The position numbers were made by a program, and so were the translations under genes. The notes beneath the pieces were generated by a model that did no database searches, had not been told where the DNA came from, and worked only from the letters and a program-made list of their open reading frames with translations. Positions 56,606 through 64,000 of a DNA stretch of 64,000 nucleotides are shown here, piece after piece; position 1 is the stretch's first letter, and each line of letters begins with the position of its first letter. This DNA comes from Eucalyptus grandis. Its lineage: Eukaryota; Streptophyta; Magnoliopsida; Myrtales; Myrtaceae. Location: positions 16,820,559-16,884,558 of the forward strand of contig NC_052614.1 in NCBI RefSeq assembly GCF_016545825.1, written 5' to 3'.

Positions 56606-57780
56606 GGTGGTCAATAGGGTGATTATCCTCTCTCTCTTTACAAGGAAGTGCTGGTTGACATGAAAAACTTTGCACAAGTAGTAGGAGTTGAGAAGTGTAG
56701 TATTCACCTTTCTTAAATGCCTCCTTGCTGCTCCGGCATTCATTCTCTCTCATGTGCAATTCATTTATAATGGCACATGGGTTTTTCTCTTTCCTTTTCA
56801 AAAGAAGGAAATAGTTCAAATTTTGTACGCAACTTTTCTATTGAACCCCCACAAACAAATTTTGCATCGTGAAAGCCCTAAATGCACCTTGAATGATGGA
56901 GTTTAGCTAGTCGATGACCTCCCTCTGGGGCTTGAGTCTCAAGAGCAGCGTGTAATCATCGAGCCCAATCACCGATCGACTCTATTCAAGTGCGATATGT
57001 GCCTCAAGCTCCGCTCCCGCAAAACCACGGGCAAATCTTTGTCCCCGTTCCTCCGCCTTAGGAAGAAATGGCCATTCCTACTCCTCCGATCACTTGACAA
57101 ACGCCAGAGCAGCACGGAAAGAGAAGCGAGTGAGCGTTGTAGTAGGGGCCCTTGCTTCGCCGGCGACGGTAAGGGAATGGTCGCTTGATGAACTTCAAAC
57201 GAATGCCAGAGCAACAAGGAGCGCGCAAAGAGAAGCAAGTGAGCACCGGAGTAGGGGTGGCCATAATGTGGTTTGTTGATGTCGACGGGAGAATGGCCGC
57301 TTGACAAACACCGGAACAAATGCCGGAGTAGCAATGAGAGCGAAGAGAGAAGCGAGCGGCACCAGAGCAGGGGCGCTCATAATGTAGGTTGTCGGCAATG
57401 GCAGGGAACGATCACTTGACACATGGTGGAGCAGCGACAAGCACAGAGATTTTGGGATTCAAAATTTTGAAACCTTCGTCGGGTGAAAGAATTCGCAGCT
57501 ACTAAGAGAGTAACCGTGCAGAGCCTCTACTTCTCTTTCCTTCGTTTGAAGAGGAAAGAGAAAAGCCCCTCCGCTTCTCTTTTCCTTCGTTTTAAGTGGA
57601 AAGAGAATAGCCCCTGTGCCATCATAAATGCATTGTAGATGAGAGAGAATGTGTAGGCTGTGCAGGCTAGGGGGAGAATCGACGTGTGCAGGAGAATAGG
57701 GTAGGAAGAAGCTATGGAGAGGAGAAACAAAGAAAAAATGCAAAAGATAGCAAGGGGCCCACTTTTCCACGTGGTGTCGC
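56606..57780. repeat. Region with diverged inverted ends and tandem units
   Basis: About 56738-56820 resembles the reverse complement of about 57560-57660 (CATTCTCTCTCAT ... TTTAT(A/G)ATGGCACA). Between them, three units of about 110 bp (57110-57430) share GAGAAGCGAGTGAGC, GGAGTAGGGG and GCTTGAC(A/G)AAC. A pair of CTTCTCTTTTCCTTCGTTT units lies at 57530-57605. This could be a decayed foldback transposon. No gene is recognised. Confidence 0.5.
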
Positions 57781-57805
57781 GTGAGTGGTCGGGGACCACA
57801 CTAAC

Positions 57806-58262
57806 ATGGCGCTCCCAGGCCACCCAATATTTTCTCAGCTTGGCTACTTTGATCGCAAGGATTGCTTCGACTTGGAAGGCTGGGAGAAGCACTTTGATGT
57901 ACAACAACGGCATCCTCGACTACAAGATCCACTAGGTCCTGGCCACCAAGCCACTAGGCACCATTCGGATTGGCCTAGACATTGGGGGAGGGAGTGAGAT
58001 GTCTGTGGCCAAGTTGAGGGAGTGCAATGTGACCATTGTGACCACCATGATGAACTTGGATGGCCTATTCAACACCTTCATTGCATCCCGAGGGCTCATC
58101 TCGATGCACATGAGTGTGTCGCAGAGGCTGCTCATTCTTTGAGAACACGCTGAACATAATGCACTCGTTGCATGTGCTAAGCAACTAGATCTCGAACACG
58201 ATGCTGGAGTTCACACTGTACGATATTTATCGGGTGCTGAGGCCGGGCGGGTTGGGATGATT
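57806..58262 (+). pseudogene. SAM-dependent methyltransferase (DUF248-like) fragment
   Basis: Family: plant putative methyltransferases of the At1g29790 kind, probably Golgi or membrane-associated. It reads PIFSQLGYFDRKDCFDLEGW, then after a frame change ILDYKI ... GTIRIGLDIGGGSEM (motif I, family GGGTGTFA; here degraded to GGGSEMSVA), NVTIVTTMMNLDGLFNTFIA and SRGLISMHMSVSQRL. After another frame change near 58130 it reads NTMLEFTLYDIYRVLRPGG and stops at about 58260. There is no intron. At least two frameshifts and a damaged cofactor loop make it nonfunctional. Confidence 0.82.
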
Positions 58263-58374
58263 TTCATTATATATAGATCTTACAAATGTTACACTTCGTA
58301 AGGAAATTATATAACAATATGGAAATTAATAAATGAAGAGATCATTATATTATAAGAGTTGTCAATCCCTTGAT
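58263..58374. other. Short AT-rich spacer
   Basis: AT-rich sequence between the methyltransferase fragment and the foldback. Nothing else is seen. Confidence 0.6.
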
Positions 58375-59262
58375 TCTAGCATCTCCAATAATCATCATGT
58401 GATTTCGATTTCTATCTCCAGCTTCTTCTTCCTTGCTTGATAAAAATGCCTTTATCCAGATGATTCAATTGGGGACCCTCCCAAATGTATATGTTGCTAG
58501 CAAAAATAAAATCATGAGGCATACCCATGCCTTGATGAAGACTTCGATATTATACCCTAAATTTGTGGGCACTGTGGTTTTTATCACGCGGTGATTAATT
58601 AGAACAGAAGATAGTACTTAGATGCAAATGAGCGCCATTGTGATCAATATGCAGAAGATAGTACTGAGATGCATCTCACTGTGAGATGCATGGAAGGTCA
58701 GCGTCGATCCACGACCCGACCTAAGTTTCGCCTTTGCGGTTAACACGATGGCGTTGCTTTCTTTCTTTGAGGCGCCCTGTCGTTGTTGCTTAATGGCCTC
58801 CCCTTCCTTAGTGGCCTTTTCTTCCTCTCCTGAAGGGGAGGCCAATGAGCAACAATGATAGAGTGCCAAAAGGAAGAAAGCAGCGCCGTCGTATTGACCA
58901 CAAAGGCAGAACTTAGGGCAGGTCATGGATCGACGCTGACCTTCCATGCATCTTAGTGTGGAGAGATGCATATCAGTACTATCTTTTGCATATCGATCAC
59001 AATGATACTCATTTGCATCTTAGTACTATTTTCTACTTTAACTAATCCCCGCGTGATAAGAGCTACAGTGCCCGCAAATTTGGGGTACAATATTGAACTC
59101 GTCATCGAGGCATGGGTATGCCTGATGATTCTATTTTTGTTAGCGGCATATACATTTGGAAGGGTCCCCAATTGAATCATCCGGATAAAGGCATTTTTAT
59201 CAAGCAAGGAAGAAGAAGCTGGAGATAGAAATCGAAATCACATGATTATTGGAGATGCTAGA
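58375..59262. mobile_element. Palindromic foldback element, about 890 bp
   Basis: The left arm from TCTAGCATCTCCAATAATC (58375) and the right arm ending GATTATTGGAGATGCTAGA (59262) are reverse complements over about 430 bp each. The loop of about 30 bp is at about 58807-58834 and contains TTAGTGGCC. The arms carry decayed coding-like sequence (AFIRMIQLGTLPNVYAANKN in the minus frame 58953-59207) that I cannot assign. No terminal target duplication is evident. Confidence 0.85.
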
Positions 59263-59573
59263 ATTGAGTGCCAAACTGTGGCTCTTATCATGCGGGCATT
59301 AGTTAAGTAGAAGATAATACTGAGATGCAAATGAGCGCCCTTGTGATCGACATGCAGAAGATAGTACTGAAATGCATCTCACCACATTGAGATGCATGGA
59401 AGGTCAGCGTTGATCCACAACCCGCCCTAAGTTTCGCCTTTGCGGTTAACACGACAGCATTGGTTTCTTCCCTTTGGCGCCCTATCATTGTTGCTCAGTG
59501 GGCTTCCCTTCAGGAGAGCAAGAAAATGCCACTGAGGAAGGGGAGGCCATTGAGCAACAACGATAGGGCGCCC
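59263..59573. repeat. Partial second copy of the foldback
   Basis: Starts directly at the end of the first foldback and repeats the distal part of its left arm (from GTGGCTCTTATCATGCGG), the centre (about 59515-59535) and the beginning of the right arm (ending GATAGGGCGCCC). It is the counterpart of 1-160. Confidence 0.8.
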
Positions 59574-59589
59574 CAGGACGCATCGTCGA

Positions 59590-62500
59590 TCCCTTCAATT
59601 TTAATACGCATGAGAAAGTAGGATTAAATTCCGAACCTTAAAAAACAACCATACTTATATACATTGCAAATCAGTGCACATATATATGAGGCGGACTACT
59701 AAGTTAGATTCAACTTAAACAAGTTCAGGGACAAGGTCTATATGCAGGGGTGGGGGTTCCACGAACTACAAGGCCTCGTGCTCCTCCTTATCATCCTCTA
59801 CCACTCCAATTGCACCGGACTGTTTGGTGCATCTAGGGACCTGAAATATTGTCCCATAATTGGTATGAGACTATGTCTCAGCAAATTTTATCCCCCAAGA
59901 CTCGATTAAAAAGTCAATATACTTTAGAGGTTGCCTAAGCGCAACACGGATCAGAGGACTTACCTTGATCTCAATTCTTCCCTGCAAGTCAGTACATATA
60001 TTGAATATGCACGATCACATCACATCACATCAATTAGATCAATCATTGATCAATCGACTTAGGCCCTATTTGGTAACCATCCAAAATGGTCAAATTCTGA
60101 TTTTTTGTTCCCAGAATCAGTTTGGACCAAGAATCGCATTTGTTAAAATTTTTGTTTCCGGGAACAAATTGGGAGTGGAATCAAGAATAAAAAAAAAAGT
60201 CGATTCCTATTATGGGAACAAATTTGAGAATAAAAAACCAACCGTTCTTCTTCTCTTTGGCCATCTTGCGACCGTTGTCCACCCCAACCTCTTTGTCACT
60301 CGCCACCGCCACCGTCTACCGCCGCCGCCGCCATCGGCCACGCCCCGCCGCCGCTACGCCATCGCCGTTCGTCGGTCCGGTGAGCTTGCCGGAGGTAAGC
60401 CCAAGAATCGGCGAGGCTCACCTAGCCCCGCCGGTGGCCGGGCGGGTCTCGCCTATCCTCGGTGAGGCCGGCCGGCCATTGGCGAGGCTTAGCCGACGAG
60501 GGCCGGTGACGCTCCGGTGAGGTCACTAGCCTCATCTAGCCGGTTGCCGGTTCGACGACCGACCACGGGAAGAAGAAGAATAGGAGAAAAGGAAAAAAAA
60601 AAAAAAAGAAGTAAAAAAGTAAAAAAATTATTTAAAAATTAATATAAATTTATTTGGAACTAAATTAATGAGTATGGTACCAAACATAATTCTATTCCGA
60701 ATTAGAAATTTTGACGATTACCAAATGACTTAAAGTGTTTAAAATCAATTCCCGGGAACAAAATAAAGAAGAATCATTTCTAATCAGACTCTACTTTCAG
60801 GAATAGAATCATTATCAAACGTGCCCTTAGTCGATTACATGTCATCTCGATCCTTTCTTGGTCGGCTCATCTCATACTATCTATAAAGTCCGTTCATATC
60901 AGGACTGCTTATTGCTAAGCTGATAAATATATAGTATAGTTCGCTCCTGAGATGATCGAGTAAACTGCTCAGCTTAGTCACTCGTAGGCTAATATAGTAT
61001 ACTGACATTCCTCTCCGCTAAGCTGCTATATCAGAGTTCGTGGGATGATATAGTATATCGACATATTCAATATAAACTGATAAGGTGTACTACTCTATAC
61101 TAAGCTGCCATATCGCCCTTAGGCTGATATAGTATACCGGCATAATGCTCTCCGCTAAGCTAACATATTGTCCATAGGTCGATATAGTATACCATTCCAA
61201 CCATTCAATCAATTTAATCTTTTTATCATTCTCAATAAAGTAGCCATGTGTGGAGACACAGTCGGCCTTAGCCAAAATATCATAATTTTACTTTTTGAAC
61301 AACCCATCGGTTTCAACATGCCCCCATTACATATTTTTGGTTACGAACCGACGCTTGGTAATTTTTCAATTAATTACCAAAATTAATTAATTTAGAAATA
61401 AAATCATAAAATCATAATTAATTCAAGTCATCATAAATTAACGCTCAAATAAATAAATGGATTGCACCACAATAATTAGTATAAAATTCTGGTCGTCGAT
61501 CATCCCCGTCTAATTTTTGGAAAATAAATAATTAATGAATTAATTTTGAAAGTTGATAAATAAATCCGATAAATCCAATTTTAGGCTCGTAATGCCTAAT
61601 TGGAGGTCGAGACGAACCGAGAAAATCTCGAGGTTCGTTCATAAATAACAATACATGTCTACTCACTAATTACACTAATTATTCTCTTAACATGCATAGG
61701 TGAATCCCTAATATAATTATTCTACTATAATTTAACCACATAATTGCACTTAATTAAATCTAATCAACCCCTAAGTATCATTAGCATAATAATAAGGGAT
61801 TAGTGAGCAAAACTCACTTGATTAAAAGCGGAAACTGGATCACCGCGACGACGGTGCAATGACGGCTGGACTTAGGCTCGCGATGACACTCACAGGCCTG
61901 GATTGGGCCTAGAATTGGCCCAACAAATCTCAATTCAAACTGAGATTTGTTACTGCGTCGGACCGGGCTTGGCTTCGCCGGTTTGGGCTTGGAAATGGGC
62001 TTGATTGCGCGGGCCTCAAGTGAGCTAGAATTGGGCTACAAAAACTGGGTTTGCTGGACTTGACAGGCCTTGAATGGGTTGAATTGAATTGAACCAACTT
62101 GGGTCGAGTTGTTGGGTTGCTGCACTTGGGCTGAACAAATAAGCAGGTGGGCTGATATTCACGGTTGGACTTTGCTTGGGCTGTTGGAAATTCACATGGG
62201 CTTCAAGTCTAGGCTGTAGATGCTGGATGGAGGCCCTCGTGCAGTTGGAATCCACGACGCTGAAGACAACGGACGAAAGCAACTGTTGGCAAAGACGTCC
62301 GTGGAGATGGGGTTGCTTCGCGCGAGGAACGCTGACGAACGATAGAGGGGAGTTGCTTCGTGGATCTTCGGTGGCTAATGGAGCGATGTGAGACGGTGAT
62401 GTGTTGGTGGGAGAATCGAGGAGAGAGATGAGCTGTTGGTGGACCATAAGCTGGCGTGCGCTGGCCGCATGGATGAGGGTGCTCGAGTGTGCTAGCAGTG

Positions 62501-63698
62501 TGGGGGAAACGTGGGGTCAACGGGAGGCTTCGATTTTCTGATGGGTTGACTGGAACGTGGCGGAGAGAATTCTCGGTGGGGGATGCTGGCTTCATGGATT
62601 GCAAATAGAGAGAGAAAGAGTTGGGACGGCTTCAACGAAGAAAAATGAAAGAAAAACAGGGCAAACTGTGGGATTTTGGGGTGTGCGGATGAGCTGGTGT
62701 CGTCGACGCACAAGGGAGATCGGCGGGGATAAGGATAAAGAAAAATCAAGAAGATGATCCAAATTCCATAAATGCTTGTCCCCAAAAGTCTTCAATATTA
62801 TCTTATGTCTCCCAATACTTTTCAATTTATAAATTCTCTAAATTAACCAATTTTGAAGCTCAAAATTGATGACCCTTGTAAAGCTCAGAATTTCCATTTT
62901 TAGTCTTCAATTTTCTCATTCAATTTCCCAAATTGAGGTCTAATTTCGATGATGAAAAATCCCGAACAATTTTCTATAAGTCTCGACATCAAAAGGCTTA
63001 GTTTGGAAGTCCAAATTTCCTTTAATTTGGCATGTCTTAATTTCAGTTTATTTTCCACGACATCCGAATCGATTTTTCGTAAAAACCTCGGAATCTTTGA
63101 AAATTCTTCGAAGGGTGAGTCAATATTCCTAAAAATAGTTCGTGACATGACAGAACTTTCAATTTTTGAAATCGAGTTCAAATTGATGGTTAATTTCACT
63201 TCAGAGCAATTTTAGTGTAACCTAGGCTATCGGGTAATTTTCAGATATTTTTAGTGTAATTGACCCATGGTCGATTTTCTTCGAGCCACAATGAAGTCAC
63301 TCGACACATTGGCAGCCCTCGGTGGTCATGAATCTCAAAATTTCAATTACGAGCATAGGGTACCCAAAACAACATAAAATTGGTCTAGTGCCGATCGACG
63401 AGAATTTTGCAATCAAGTGAAATCACCCACACTTTGATCACACATCTCGGTTGAATTGATGTATCCCTGATCTCTTATCAATTTTGTCAATATCGTAATG
63501 ACCCTTGCAGACTAGTATGGTCTAGCAGTCGACTTTTGGTCAAATTCTCAAGTCCATTGCATTAAAATCTCTAAATGACTTTCCTTGATAGTCTAGTTAT
63601 CTCACAAGTGATCGGTTCTGAGAATAACACTATAGACGCGTCGATGAAAGGCCCGATTTATTCAGTTGAAATCAGTATCGAAAATTTAGGATGTCACA
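59590..63698 (-). mobile_element. Long Ty3/Gypsy-type LTR, copy 2
   Basis: On the minus strand it begins TGTGACATCC at 63698 and runs to about 59590, where foldback sequence takes over and the true LTR end is lost. Inserted in it is a complete PIF-like MITE. The part at 59590-60058 (GAGACTATGTCTCAGCAAAT, AAAAGTCAATATACTTTAG) has no counterpart in copy 1, because the MITE-foldback deletion there removed it. It is collinear with 319-3179 over the rest. No internal region is attached. Confidence 0.55.
60062..60826. mobile_element. PIF/Harbinger-like MITE with TTA target duplication
   Basis: The ends GGCCCTATTTGGTAAC and (reverse complement) GGGCACGTTTGATAAT form imperfect terminal repeats, flanked by TTA at 60059-60061 and 60827-60829. 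The interior has a G+C-rich part (60290-60560; GCCGGTG / GGCGAGGCT units) and an A-rich run. Open frames at 59965-60465 and 60212-60520 come from that composition. No transposase is encoded. Confidence 0.75.
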
Positions 63699-64000
63699 CA
63701 AGACACTCGTTATATTAAACGGTGAGATAAGTATAACATTCAAACAATTCTTCTCTACAAACAATTTGAATTTATCTTCTCTCACCACACTTAAAACACT
63801 TAAAGCAAACTAGCTGATATAAGCAGACACTAAGTTGTTCTATCTTTCCTCCACAAGAGCTACTCTTTCTCTCAGGTTGCATTGCCTCTATTCTCTCTTG
63901 AAGCTCACCCTTCTTTCATTTGGTGACTCGTCTTTAGATGCTTCTCCTCTAAGCCTTATATATAGGTTGAAGCTTCACCGTCACATATCCAGTGGCCAAC
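63699..64000. repeat. LTR-flanking block, copy 2 (continues past window)
   Basis: Collinear with 3180-3490, including the minus-strand TATATATA. Because it lies outside the LTR, its presence in both places shows duplication of a locus rather than two LTRs of one element. Confidence 0.85.

Noticed and set aside
59965..60520. 166- and 102-codon plus-strand frames
   Set aside because: They span a MITE end and its G+C-rich core, with no protein family.
319..63698. The long LTR at both window ends as the two LTRs of one 60-kb element
   Set aside because: Both copies share the same sequence outside the same LTR end, and no internal region, primer site or polypurine tract adjoins them.

Overview
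This is nuclear DNA from a flowering plant, most likely a woody eudicot. The evidence is intron-bearing plant genes with GT/AG splice sites, a full-length Ty3/Gypsy Ogre/Tat retrotransposon, a tRNA-derived SINE, MULE-like and PIF-like MITEs and long foldback repeats. The G+C-rich style of the MITE interiors reminds me of Myrtaceae, but I cannot prove that. I see no gene that is clearly intact. Almost every recognisable gene is a fragment with lost exons, stops, frameshifts or broken joins. The window is best read as a gene-fragment graveyard built by transposons and rearrangement, not as a set of cooperating genes.

Layout. 1-3179: foldback remnant, MITE remnant and a long minus-strand LTR. 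The same block recurs at 59.4-64.0 kb, about 60.5 kb away. 3.2-5.6 kb: repeats and a weak FAR1-like relic. 5.6-6.3 kb (minus): first exons of an ethanolamine kinase. The later exons lie on the plus strand at 51-53 kb, and a 166-bp inverted duplication occurs at both sites, as expected for a staggered-break inversion of about 45 kb. 7.1-8.7 kb: RINGLET (RLT) homeobox-DDT exons with a SINE in one intron. 9.3-29.7 kb: NOC3 (nucleolar complex protein 3) exons. One exon is split by a 17.8-kb Ogre/Tat element (11922-29693, minus strand) with a perfect 5-bp target-site duplication. The RLT-NOC3 block lies between about 360-bp inverted G+C-rich arms, which resembles gene capture by a Pack-MULE. 30.5-31.6 kb: a chloroplast DEAD-box helicase (RH3) exon inside a foldback. 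31.6-42.3 kb: three decayed copies of the proteasome lid gene RPN5 with a duplicated 1.1-kb companion repeat, a hairpin and a MULE MITE. 42.3-49.1 kb: AT-rich, apart from one long-TIR MITE. 49.1-58.3 kb: plus-strand fragments of a DDX3-type DEAD-box helicase, the ethanolamine kinase 3' part, a receptor kinase, a vacuolar Na+/H+ antiporter, a short-chain dehydrogenase and a methyltransferase. 58.4-59.6 kb: an 890-bp palindromic foldback plus a partial copy. 59.6-64.0 kb: the second long LTR block with an intact MITE.

The parts share a history of breakage, capture and insertion. They do not form an operon or pathway. I found no convincing new molecular system. The most informative signals are the split ethanolamine kinase, the dated layers in NOC3 (capture, then Ogre insertion), templated filler DNA at a breakpoint, and several gene-bearing foldbacks that could make hairpin RNA.
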